Shown here in pieces: positions 19,162 through 27,076 of a stretch of 64,000 nucleotides of DNA. The position numbers and the translations under genes are program-made. The notes beneath the pieces are model-generated. The model made no database searches. It worked only from the letters and a program-made list of their open reading frames with translations, and had not been told where the DNA came from. The DNA is from Paraburkholderia unamae (GTDB lineage Bacteria; Pseudomonadota; Gammaproteobacteria; Burkholderiales; Burkholderiaceae): contig NZ_QLSU01000024.1 in assembly GCF_003268775.1 (NCBI RefSeq), positions 1 through 64,000 of the forward strand, given 5' to 3'. Position 1 is the first letter of the stretch. Each line of letters starts with the position of its first letter.

Positions 19162-20010
19162 ATGAAACACGTGAAACACGTGGTCTGGCTCGGCAACGCT
19201 GCCAGTGACCCGCTAAAGGAACGCCTGTCTCAACATCTTCAGGGCCGCGCGAAGCTCACGCCCGGTGGCCTGGCTCATGACGCTGACGCAGTCATCACGG
19301 CTTGCGACAACTATGTTGAGCTTCGCGAGCTGGTGCTGGGTCCCGGGGGACTGTTCAGCGAAAAGCGTGCGGGCTTGCTGTACGTGGATATCAGCTGCAT
19401 CAGCGAGGATCTGTCTGCTGAAATTGCGAAAGCCGCTGAAGCAGCCGGAGCCATGTATTTGTGCGCACCCCTGACACGGGGACCCGCAACCAATGACACA
19501 CCGGTCTACACCGCGATGGTCAGCGGCAAACCGGAAGTATACGAAGCCGCGCGTTTCCTGCTGGAAGGGCTTGCCGCAAAAATCACGGTCTTCGGTGAAA
19601 ACGAGGAAGCGCGTGCAATGACGCGTGTCCTCGACGTGATGACGGGTGTCTCGCTCGGCATGTGGGCGGAGGCGCTGGTGTTTGGTGAAGCGGTTGGGCT
19701 GAGCTGGAGCGAAACGGTTCAGGTCATGGAGACCAGTGCAATCGCGTCACCGTTGATCAAGCAGCACGCCGCGCGGGTGGTGCAGCACGACTACGAGTCC
19801 GCGCTCACCTGCGAGACGTTGACGGAACGTCTCGGCGCGGTGCTGGCACACGGGAGATCCACGGGCGTGGTGCTGACGCTCACTGGCATTGCGCATCAGA
19901 TGTATCTGGGCACGGTGGCGAGCGGCGCGGGTGAGCATGGCGCGACTGCGGTGATTCCCTGGCTCGGCATGGCAGCAGGCATACGCGCCGAAGACTGGAA
20001 ACAGGCGTAA
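19162..20010 (+). CDS. Beta-hydroxyacid-dehydrogenase-like protein, altered NAD motif
   Basis: A 282-residue protein that aligns in layout with 3-hydroxyisobutyrate dehydrogenases: DADAVITACDNYVELRELVL, VDISCISEDLSAEIAKAAE, CAPLTRGPATNDTPVYTAMV and an all-helical C-terminal domain (VLDVMTGVSLGMWAEALVFG). The N-terminal dinucleotide loop, normally GxGxxG, reads WLGNAASDP, and the catalytic Lys position reads MTRVLDVMTG, so both cofactor binding and catalysis may be lost or changed. ATG 19162 follows GAGGAGCGAC. It may be a non-catalytic partner of the dehydrogenase at 14675 or an enzyme with a new role. Confidence 0.75.
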   Translation: MKHVKHVVWLGNAASDPLKERLSQHLQGRAKLTPGGLAHDADAVITACDNYVELRELVLGPGGLFSEKRAGLLYVDISCISEDLSAEIAKAAEAAGAMYLCAPLTRGPATNDTPVYTAMVSGKPEVYEAARFLLEGLAAKITVFGENEEARAMTRVLDVMTGVSLGMWAEALVFGEAVGLSWSETVQVMETSAIASPLIKQHAARVVQHDYESALTCETLTERLGAVLAHGRSTGVVLTLTGIAHQMYLGTVASGAGEHGATAVIPWLGMAAGIRAEDWKQA

Positions 20011-20073
20011 CGCCGCTTCATGGATTGCTCTCTGAAAACTGTTGAGTAGAACTTAAAACTGAATGGACCGCTG

Positions 20074-20676
20074 ATGACTACGATTGAAAACAAACTCGCC
20101 CCCGAAGCACTTGATCTGGTGTTCCGTTCCGCGCGTACCCAGAATGGCTGGATCGACAAGCCTGTCACTGACGCGCAACTTCAGGAGCTCTACGACCTCC
20201 TGAAGTGTGGCCCGACGAGCATGAACACGAGTCCGGCGCGCTTCGTTTTCTTGCGCACGCCCGAGGCCAAAGCACGCCTGTTGCCCGCATTGGCGCCAGG
20301 CAACGTCGAGAAGACGCAGCAGGCACCGGTGTGCGTTGTGGTCGGCTACCACCGGCGCTTTCACGACCACTTGCCGACGCTGTTCCCGCACAAGGCGGAT
20401 GCCCATGCAATCTTCGAAGGCAAGCCGGAACTGATCGAAAGCACGGCGTTCCGCAACGGCAGCCTGCAGGGCGCGTATCTGATCATCGCGGCTCGTGCGA
20501 TTGGGCTCGACTGTGGACCGATGTCAGGGTTCGACGCGAAGAAAGTGAACGACGAGTTCTTCCCTAAAGGCGATGTCGCGGTCAACTTCCTGTGCAATCT
20601 CGGCTATGGCGATTCGGGCAAGGTGCTCAACCGTCTGCCGCGCCTGGCCTTCGGCGACGCCTGCACGCTGCTGTAA
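20074..20676 (+). CDS. Nitroreductase-family protein, HadB/TcpB/RutE type
   Basis: A 200-residue FMN-dependent NAD(P)H oxidoreductase: FRSARTQNGWIDKPVTDAQL, LKCGPTSMNTSPARFVFLRT, IIAARAIGLDCGPMSGFD and NFLCNLGYGDSGK are hallmark blocks of the HadB/RutE subgroup. RutE acts on malonic semialdehyde in uracil breakdown; TcpB and HadB belong to chlorophenol operons, where TcpB reduces the hydroxyquinone product before ring cleavage. The direct neighbour is maleylacetate reductase and the dioxygenase is in the same cluster, so quinone reduction is the better reading here. ATG 20074. Confidence 0.85.
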   Translation: MTTIENKLAPEALDLVFRSARTQNGWIDKPVTDAQLQELYDLLKCGPTSMNTSPARFVFLRTPEAKARLLPALAPGNVEKTQQAPVCVVVGYHRRFHDHLPTLFPHKADAHAIFEGKPELIESTAFRNGSLQGAYLIIAARAIGLDCGPMSGFDAKKVNDEFFPKGDVAVNFLCNLGYGDSGKVLNRLPRLAFGDACTLL

Positions 20677-20711
20677 CCGCAATCCGCTCACTTTCAACGA
20701 GGTTCACGTCC

Positions 20712-21770
20712 ATGTCGCACGCCTTCGTCTATCAGGGACTGCCCTCCCGAGTCATATTCGGCCGGGGAACGAGCGCTCAACTCGCCACCGAGGTGGATCG
20801 CCTTGGCTTGCAGCGCCTCCTGATTCTTTCTACACCAGAGCAAACCGCGCTCGCCGAGCGCGTGCGTGGGCTGCTCGGCGCGCGTGCGGCAGGGATCTTT
20901 TCAGAGGCCACGATGCATACGCCCGTGGACGTCACCGAGCGTGCGCTGGAGGTTGTGCGCTCACTGGATGCCGACGGCGTGGTGGCCGTCGGCGGTGGCT
21001 CCACGACCGGGCTCGGCAAGGCGATTGCGCTGCGCACGGATTTGCCGCAGGTCGTTCTGCCGACCACGTATGCGGGTTCGGAGATGACGCCGATTCTCGG
21101 TGAAACCCAGGACGGCCGGAAAACGACCCAGCGTGGCCCGAAGATCCAGCCGGAAGTGGTGGTGTACGACGTGGATCTCACGTTGACGTTGCCGCCCACC
21201 ATATCGGCGCTCTCCGCACTGAACGCGATCGCCCACGCCGTCGAAGCGCTTTACGCGCCGGACGGAAATCCGATCGTGTCGCTGATGGCCGAAGAGGGTG
21301 TGCGCGCCATTTTCGATGCGCTGCCCCACGTGCTACACGAGCCCGGTAATCCCGTTGCGCGTAGCGAACTGCTGTATGGAGCGTGGCTATGCGCGTGCTG
21401 TCTCGGCGCGTCGTCCATGGGTCTGCATCACAAGCTGTGCCACACGCTCGGCGGACTGTTTGATTTGCCCCACGCGCAAACGCATGCAATCGTGCTGCCC
21501 TACGCGTTGGCATTCAATGCGCCAACTGTGCCGCAGGCGATAGAGCGCCTCAACCGCGCGACGCGTTCGGACGACGCGCTCGCCGCGCTGATGAAGCTCG
21601 AGCATGAGTGCAGCATTCCGCTCGCGTTGCGTGACATCGGCATGCCACATGAGGGTGTTGCGCGCGCGGTCGAGGAGGCGATGGCCAATCCGTACAAGAA
21701 TCCGCAGCCAGTCGACGCGGAAGGTCTGCGCGCGCTTCTGGAGAGCGCGTGGGCTGGCACGGGAGTGTGA
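20712..21770 (+). CDS. Maleylacetate reductase
   Basis: A 352-residue iron-alcohol-dehydrogenase-type enzyme. Family blocks of maleylacetate reductases: VIFGRGTSAQLATEVDRLG, VVAVGGGSTTGLGKAIALRT, LPTTYAGSEMTPILGET, and GLHHKLCHTLGGLFDLPHAQ THAIVLPYALAFN. It reduces maleylacetate to 3-oxoadipate with NAD(P)H, directly using the product of the hydroxyquinol dioxygenase. ATG 20712 begins the typical MSHAFVYQGLPSRVIFG. The TGA is followed within 3 bp by the start of the GMC oxidoreductase gene. No 3-oxoadipate CoA-transferase or thiolase is in the window, so these must be supplied from elsewhere. Confidence 0.92.
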   Translation: MSHAFVYQGLPSRVIFGRGTSAQLATEVDRLGLQRLLILSTPEQTALAERVRGLLGARAAGIFSEATMHTPVDVTERALEVVRSLDADGVVAVGGGSTTGLGKAIALRTDLPQVVLPTTYAGSEMTPILGETQDGRKTTQRGPKIQPEVVVYDVDLTLTLPPTISALSALNAIAHAVEALYAPDGNPIVSLMAEEGVRAIFDALPHVLHEPGNPVARSELLYGAWLCACCLGASSMGLHHKLCHTLGGLFDLPHAQTHAIVLPYALAFNAPTVPQAIERLNRATRSDDALAALMKLEHECSIPLALRDIGMPHEGVARAVEEAMANPYKNPQPVDAEGLRALLESAWAGTGV

Positions 21771-21773
21771 CGT

Positions 21774-23474
21774 ATGCATGCTTTGACGAGGGATCAGGAC
21801 CCGGCACAGCAACCAGATTTTCTGATCGTTGGGGGCGGAACTGCAGGAGCAGTGCTGGCCGCGCGCCTGTCGGAGAGCGGCCGGCATAGCGTGATGCTGG
21901 TGGAGGCCGGTGTGGACACGCTTCCGGAATCGACGCCGGCCGACATACGGGACACCTTTCCCAGCTCCACGCTGAATCCCGCTTACTTTTGGCCTGGACT
22001 GGAGGCAACCATCGTGGCCGGAGAGCGCCCGCGTCCCTTTCCTCAGGCGCGGATCATGGGCGGGGGTTCGAGCATCATGGGGATGTTCGCATTGCGAGGT
22101 CTGCCGTCGGACTTCTCGCGGTGGGCGGAGTCCGGCGCATCCGGGTGGTCGTGGGACGAGGCGGTCAGGTTTTACAGGAAGATCGAAAACGATCCGTCAC
22201 GCGCTGACAATCACGAAGGCACGAGCCCCATCCGCAGAATGCCCGCACAGGAATGGCCACCGTTTGTTTCGGCCATGAGAGACGCGGCCAGGGCGCAAGG
22301 GTTTGCGTACGTACCGGATATCAACGAAATGCCAGGCGATGGTTTCTTCGCGATGCCGTCGAGCCGCGATGCAGACACGCGCTCCACGAGCGCCGGCTGC
22401 TATCTGACGAGCGAAGCGCGCAGGCGCAAGAATCTGACGATCGTCGCCAACACGCATGTTACGCGGCTGATTTTCGACGGACGAAAAGTGGTGGGTGTCG
22501 AGTCCAGGCATGACGGTAGCGTCTGCACGATTTTCGCGCGGCGCGTGATTGTCTCCGCCGGTGCGATCCATTCTCCGGCGCTGCTGTTGCGCTCCGGTGT
22601 TGGACCTGCGCAGGAGCTTAGAGAGGCGGGTATCGAGCCTGTGATCGATCGAAGCGGCGTTGGACGGAATCTGCAGAACCATTCGTATCTGTTCTTTGCA
22701 TTGACTTTGCCGCGCGGCAAGCGGCTCGCGTCGCATCTGCGCCGGTTCGTAGTGGCGGGTCTACGCGCGTCATCGAAGCTGCCGGACTGCCCGGATGGCG
22801 ATCTGCTGCTGTTCACGCTCGGACGGGTCAGTCCGCGCGGCTTCGGCACCGATGTCGCGATGGTTGGCTCGGCGTTGTATTCGCCGTTCTCGAAGGGTTT
22901 CGTGAAGTTGGCGAGTAACGATCCGCTCGCAAACCCGCGCGTGGACTTCCGCATGCTGGACGATCCACGCGATGCGCCACGCGTGGTGCAAGGCGCGCGT
23001 CTCGCGGAGCAGTTGTTGCGCCAATCCGGCGTAGCTGCCTGCTACAGCGAAGCATTTCTGTTGCCTGCGGGTATGGCCGTCAATCAGTTCAATCGTCCGG
23101 GACTGGCGGGAACGGCACTGGCCGCCGGCGCGCGCGTTGCGCTCAATGCGCCGGGCCCGATGCGGCGCTTTGCAGTGAGACGCGCATTCGGCACAGGACG
23201 ACCGCTGTCGGAACGTCATGGCAGCGCAGGGATCACCGACGATGAAATTCTATCGGCGCTAGCGCCAATGGGGCACCCGGTGGGCACCTGTGCGATGGGC
23301 GACCTTGGTGATGCAAAGGCGGTGGTGGATACGCGCTACCGGGTTATCGGGCTGGAAAATCTTTACGTGGTCGATGCCTCGGTGATGCCGGTCATTCCGA
23401 GCGCGAATACGAATCTGCCGACCCTGATGGTTGCAGAGCACGCAGCCGAGAAAGTGCTGGAGAGCGTGCGCTAG
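21774..23474 (+). CDS. GMC-family FAD oxidoreductase
   Basis: A 566-residue flavoprotein. The FAD-binding start is DFLIVGGGTAGAVLAARLSE with the Glu at VMLVEAG; GMC signature regions are RIMGGGSSIMGMFALRG and VSAGAIHSPALLLRSGVGPA; the C-terminal active-site His and NTN motif appear as GHPVGTCAMGD and VIPSANTNLPTLMVAEHAAE. The family (choline dehydrogenase, glucose oxidase, alcohol oxidases) oxidises primary or secondary alcohols including cyclic polyols. ATG 21774 follows the reductase gene by 3 bp. It could perform an early oxidation of the imported substrate. Confidence 0.88.
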   Translation: MHALTRDQDPAQQPDFLIVGGGTAGAVLAARLSESGRHSVMLVEAGVDTLPESTPADIRDTFPSSTLNPAYFWPGLEATIVAGERPRPFPQARIMGGGSSIMGMFALRGLPSDFSRWAESGASGWSWDEAVRFYRKIENDPSRADNHEGTSPIRRMPAQEWPPFVSAMRDAARAQGFAYVPDINEMPGDGFFAMPSSRDADTRSTSAGCYLTSEARRRKNLTIVANTHVTRLIFDGRKVVGVESRHDGSVCTIFARRVIVSAGAIHSPALLLRSGVGPAQELREAGIEPVIDRSGVGRNLQNHSYLFFALTLPRGKRLASHLRRFVVAGLRASSKLPDCPDGDLLLFTLGRVSPRGFGTDVAMVGSALYSPFSKGFVKLASNDPLANPRVDFRMLDDPRDAPRVVQGARLAEQLLRQSGVAACYSEAFLLPAGMAVNQFNRPGLAGTALAAGARVALNAPGPMRRFAVRRAFGTGRPLSERHGSAGITDDEILSALAPMGHPVGTCAMGDLGDAKAVVDTRYRVIGLENLYVVDASVMPVIPSANTNLPTLMVAEHAAEKVLESVR

Positions 23475-23548
23475 TGTTATGGCACTCGATAAGGCACTCG
23501 CCCTAGCGGATTAAACCCAGGACTTTTAACGAAGACATGGAGACAGAC

Positions 23549-24514
23549 ATGGACAAGCTTGCTATCAAAACGGCTCTTTTCGCTGCCTTGTGTGGATGCG
23601 GAACGTCAGCCAACGCTGACGGCGAGAACATTGCGGTATTCACGAAAAATCTGACGAACCCGTATTTCCAGAGCGTGCGGCTCGGCGCTCAGGATGCGGC
23701 TAAACAGATGCACGCGAACTCGATCAATTACACGCCGACAAAACCAGATAGCATTCCTGAGCAAATGAACCAGATCGACGACGTGATCATCAAGAAGCCC
23801 AGCGCAGTGGTGTTTATTCCGGTGGACTACAAAGCCATGGGGCCGGGCGTCGCCAAACTGAATGCAGCGAAGATTCCAACCGTGAATATCGTCGACAAGG
23901 CGCAGTCCGGTGATTTCGTTTCCTTCGTGGGTGCCAGCGACTATCAGATTGGCCTTCAAACGGCGCGTTATCTGTTCAAGGCAATGAATGGCAAGGGCAA
24001 CATCATCATTCTGGAAGGGGTGCGGGGCACGTCGACATCGGACGAGCGTATGCGCGGCTTTCACGATGCGCTGAAGGAGTTCCCGGGAGTCAAGGTGCTG
24101 AGCTCGCAGCCTGCCAACTACCAGCGCTTGCAGGCGCTTCAGGTGATGGAAAATCTGCTGCAGACATACACGAATGTAGATGGTATTCTCGCCGCCAACG
24201 ATGCGATGGCCATTGGCGCGCTCGACGCGCTTGACGGAGCCAACCAGCACGACGCGAAGGTCGTCGGCATTAATGCGAGCAAGGAAGCGGTGGATCTGAT
24301 CAAGAAGGGCAAGCTGCTCGCGAGCGGCGACTATTCGGGCTTTAAGCAAGGCTGTATTGGTGTGATGGCGGCGGTGAGGTCGCTGCGCGGAGAGCCGGTG
24401 CCGAAGAGCATTGCGTTGAAGACCGAGGTCGTGACATCCGCCAACTACCAGCAGTTCGATGTCGCACCGGACAAGTTGACGTGCCCGACGTGGGCCGATG
24501 CGACTGCGCAGTGA
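23549..24514 (+). CDS. Periplasmic sugar-type substrate-binding protein
   Basis: A 321-residue solute-binding protein of the RbsB/Peripla_BP_4 family. The signal peptide is MDKLAIKTALFAALCGCGTS, likely cut after SANA; the mature part starts DGENIAVFTKNLTNPYFQSV, and GKGNIIILEGVRGTSTSDER and ILAANDAMAIGALDAL are typical ribose-binding-protein blocks. It serves the ATPase and two permeases at 15568-19110. ATG 23549 has GGAGA at 23539-23543; ATG 23537 would remove the ribosome-binding site. The gap of 74 bp before it carries two GGCACTCG copies. Location far behind the permeases is unusual. Confidence 0.9.
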   Translation: MDKLAIKTALFAALCGCGTSANADGENIAVFTKNLTNPYFQSVRLGAQDAAKQMHANSINYTPTKPDSIPEQMNQIDDVIIKKPSAVVFIPVDYKAMGPGVAKLNAAKIPTVNIVDKAQSGDFVSFVGASDYQIGLQTARYLFKAMNGKGNIIILEGVRGTSTSDERMRGFHDALKEFPGVKVLSSQPANYQRLQALQVMENLLQTYTNVDGILAANDAMAIGALDALDGANQHDAKVVGINASKEAVDLIKKGKLLASGDYSGFKQGCIGVMAAVRSLRGEPVPKSIALKTEVVTSANYQQFDVAPDKLTCPTWADATAQ

Positions 24515-24551
24515 TCCGCAATAGTCTTTAACGGACGAACCCAAGGAGCCG

Positions 24552-24833
24552 ATGATGCATTGGATTATCTATTGCACTGACAAGCCGGGCGCGCTGGCGC
24601 TGCGCGAGGCAAATATCGCGCTGCACCGCGCGTATCTAGAGAAGGCGTCGATGAAGGTTGTGATGTCGGGGCCTCTTACCGACGATAGCGGCGAGAAGAT
24701 GAACGGCAGCTTCTTTCTGGTCGAAGCGGATTCGCGCGAAGAAGTCGAATCGTTCAACCGCCAGGATCCGTTCTTCGGGCTCGAGCTGTGGTCGGAAATC
24801 CGTATCCATCGCTTTTATAAACGGGTTGGGTAG
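24552..24833 (+). CDS. YciI-family protein
   Basis: A 93-residue dimeric alpha-beta barrel protein: MHWIIYCTDKPGALALREAN, then MKVVMSGPLTDDSGEKMNGS and FFLVEADSREEVESFNRQDP F. The YciI fold has an active-site His-Asp pair; members resemble muconolactone isomerase and dehalogenating isomerases. AAGGAG at 24543-24548 precedes ATG 24552 (a second ATG follows at 24555). Last gene of the hydroxyquinol cluster, 37 bp after the binding-protein gene; it may isomerise or lactonise an intermediate. Confidence 0.85.
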   Translation: MMHWIIYCTDKPGALALREANIALHRAYLEKASMKVVMSGPLTDDSGEKMNGSFFLVEADSREEVESFNRQDPFFGLELWSEIRIHRFYKRVG

Positions 24834-24856
24834 TCATACACCTTCCCGACACCGAT

Positions 24857-25110
24857 GAATCATTGAAAATGCCAACGACCGAGGAGATGCTTCAGGAAAG
24901 GGTGGCGTAGACGCAAGGCAGGTTGTTCGTTGTTTACTTTGGCGCTGGATCGACCGAATGGCACACGTCGAGTCACTCACATGCGCAGCTGATGGCGTTG
25001 ACCAAAGGCAGAGCGTCGATCCGTACGGACTCGGGCGCATGGGTCTTGCGGCCGGAACGCTGCCTGTCCATTCCATCAAACACAAAGCATTCCCTCGACA
25101 CGGTGGTCTA
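24857..25110 (+). pseudogene. AraC-type regulator, N-terminal cupin remnant
   Basis: From about 24923 the frame reads SSHSHAQLMALTKGRASIRT, DSGAWVLRPERCLSIPSNTK HSL, the arabinose-binding-like cupin start of AraC regulators that sense small ligands. A TAG interrupts the frame upstream at about 24908, and after 25110 the match stops abruptly because another decayed gene on the opposite strand begins. The whole C-terminal DNA-binding half is missing. Confidence 0.6.
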
Positions 25111-25544
25111 TAAGCATGGCCGAGTAGGCGATTGTAGAAGACGAGCGTTGTCACGATCACCCGGCGGGAGCGTTCGTCGGAAGGCGGCTGCACGAGTACC
25201 GACACGCGGAAATCCAGATGCGTGTCGTCCTCTCCAAGCACGCTCTCGTTTGGATATCATCCGAATGCGCGGAAAATGTTTATCCGGTCGCCGCCTGCGC
25301 CCCGGAGATCCGCTGTGCCCTTTAGACCAAACGGCAGTACCAGCAAGTCGCGCAATTTCAGCGGCGCCGCAATCCATTCCCGCTGATGTTTGAAGATGTG
25401 CCGGGCGATACATTCCGCGTCGTGAGACGCGGCCTCCGGCAGATCGATCGAATATGCGTCCGCGAAATCGGCTCTGCCGGAGCAGGACGTCAGTTGTGAG
25501 GATGCCGGCAAGCCCGCCTGTTTGATGTTCGCGTCTGTGTGCAT
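25110..25544 (-). pseudogene. DUF2867 protein, frameshifted and truncated
   Basis: On the minus strand the frame starting at 25544 reads LPASSQLTSCSGRADFADAY, then SIDLPEAASHDAECIARHIF and APLKLRDLLVLPFGLKG, all typical of DUF2867, and stops at 25257. The end of the domain continues in another frame as LGEDDTHLDFRVSVLVQ and IVTTLVFYNRLLGHAY. One frameshift near 25245-25262 and loss of the extreme C-terminus at the junction with the AraC remnant make it inactive. The function of DUF2867 is not established. Confidence 0.65.
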
Positions 25545-25679
25545 ATCCGATCAACGAAATGACGTTGGACCGGGTCTATGCGGTCGGAGCAGCGAGTTCT
25601 CGCCTTCGACCGCCCTCCAGATGCCCCATATACGGGGACGTTCCCTTGCACTCGAAAACGCGTGAGTGCACCGCCGCTC

Positions 25680-26273
25680 TCAAGCTCCAGGGGTAGCCCG
25701 AGCGGCAGCGTTCGGAGAAACCTTGCGCGCCGCTTCAAGTGCGCTCGCGATCGAGGCGCGACGCACCTCCTCACTGCGCCCGAGCCCTTCCGCGACGACG
25801 AATTCGATATCGGAGACGCCTATGAACGTGAACACCGAGCGAAGCAGGGTCTCGGCATGCTCGAACGCCTGATAGGGGGAGCCCTCGCTGTAAACATTGC
25901 CGCGCGCCAGCGCGACGATCACGCGCTTGCCCTGGGCAAGACCAATCGGTCCGTTCTCGCCCCGTGCGAAGGTCTTCCCGCGCACGACGATATGATCGAT
26001 CCATGCCTTGAGCTGGGTGGGAACCGAAAAATTGTAGAAGCCCGCCCCGATCACCACGATGTCGCTGTTGAGGAACTGCTGCACGTCGTTGCCAGCGTCG
26101 AGCGCCATGAACGCGTCGAAGGAGAGATGGGGGAGGGGTTCGCGGGCAAGATCGCGATAGGTGACATTCACGGCGTCGTGTGTTTCGACGATCCGCTCGA
26201 CAATGGCGGCAGAGAGCACGCGGCTCGCCGAGTTTGCACCCATGATACTGGAATCGAGATGGAGCAGGTTCAC
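25680..26273 (-). CDS. azoR: FMN-dependent NADH azoreductase / quinone reductase
   Basis: A 197-residue flavodoxin-fold enzyme of the AzoR family: VNLLHLDSSIMGANSASRVL (FMN phosphate loop), FYNFSVPTQLKAWIDHIVVR GKTF and ALARGNVYSEGSPYQAFEHA. It reduces quinones and azo dyes in two-electron steps, a detoxification role. The GTG at 26273 is preferred as start because it aligns with the family's MKVLHIDSS start and has AGAGG upstream; a longer frame reaches 26318. It is divergent from an HxlR regulator 90 bp away, the usual pairing for quinone/aldehyde-inducible reductases. Confidence 0.85.
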   Translation of the reverse strand: MNLLHLDSSIMGANSASRVLSAAIVERIVETHDAVNVTYRDLAREPLPHLSFDAFMALDAGNDVQQFLNSDIVVIGAGFYNFSVPTQLKAWIDHIVVRGKTFARGENGPIGLAQGKRVIVALARGNVYSEGSPYQAFEHAETLLRSVFTFIGVSDIEFVVAEGLGRSEEVRRASIASALEAARKVSPNAAARATPGA

Positions 26274-26363
26274 TTTTGGCCTCTGGTCTGGATTTGTGAC
26301 CAGCACTATGCTATGCAATCAGGGGCGATCCGCCAAGAACGCATATTTTTAGGACCAAGTCAC

Positions 26364-26768
26364 ATGGATATGCCTGCCTCATCAGGGGTCAGCACCCAGT
26401 GCCATAAGGTTGGCAAGGTGCTCGCCATCGTTGGCGACAAATGGACGGTGATGATTGTCAGGGTACTGATCGATCGGCCACGCCGCTTCAACGAGATCAA
26501 ACGGACCGTCGGCGGGATCTCGCAGCAGATGCTTACGCGTACCCTGAAAGCACTCGAGCGCGACGGCATGGTGAGCCGCACGGTTTACCCGACGGTGCCC
26601 CCGCAGGTCGAATATGCCCTGACTCAGCTTGGACAATCCCTCGCCGTACCGGTTCGTGCGTTGGGTGCATGGGCGGGAGAGCATCTCAACGAGATCGAGA
26701 ACAACCGGGCACGCTATGATCAGGACAAACACGCTCGCGCCGGTCGACGCGGGACCGGGCAGGCCTGA
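26364..26768 (+). CDS. HxlR-family transcriptional regulator
   Basis: A 134-residue winged-helix regulator: CHKVGKVLAIVGDKWTVMIV, GRRFNEIKR-like RPRRFNEIKRTVGGISQQML TRTLKALERDGMVSR and YALTQLGQSL. A Cys near the N-terminus (SGVSTQCHKVG) is the position used for redox sensing in QorR/YodB-type members. ATG 26364 is chosen from family length; the ribosome-binding site is weak (TTTAGGAC). Divergent from the azoreductase gene, which it most likely represses until a quinone or electrophile appears. Confidence 0.85.
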   Translation: MDMPASSGVSTQCHKVGKVLAIVGDKWTVMIVRVLIDRPRRFNEIKRTVGGISQQMLTRTLKALERDGMVSRTVYPTVPPQVEYALTQLGQSLAVPVRALGAWAGEHLNEIENNRARYDQDKHARAGRRGTGQA

Positions 26769-26809
26769 CGTCCGCCGGCGAAAGAGCGGCTCGCGTCGGT
26801 GATTAGCAC

Positions 26810-27076
26810 ACTGCGACCCTAGGAGCCAATATCGTAGGCGCCTCGTCGACCGTGACGACTGCGGCAAATGCCGACGGCGGTTGCTCAACGTCAGCATTCG
26901 CCTCAGCAGCGCGCTCCCGCCGCTCTTCCAGTCGTACCCACTTGTGCAGCTGGTTTGCGTCCACGCAGGCCTTCAGCGCCAGGACAGCCAGCGAGGCACC
27001 AGGTCGGCGACAAGCCTCGATAAGCTAGCGTTTGCCCTCGGGATCGTACCGATGCTTACCGTCGGCACATGTCTTG
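26810..27076 (-). mobile_element. IS66 TnpA remnant with internal stop
   Basis: Reading the minus strand from 27076: PKTCADGKHRYDPEGKR, then TAG, then LIEACRRPGASLAVLALKAC, VDANQLHKWVRLEERRERAA. This is the OrfA helix-turn-helix of IS66-type elements. It has no start codon and one stop, and is cut at 27077 by the end of the IS6 element. Confidence 0.6.

Noticed and set aside
20361-20597. malonic semialdehyde/uracil (rut) pathway
   Set aside because: Only the RutE-like protein is present; no pyrimidine oxygenase, amidohydrolase of RutB type or other rut gene is nearby.
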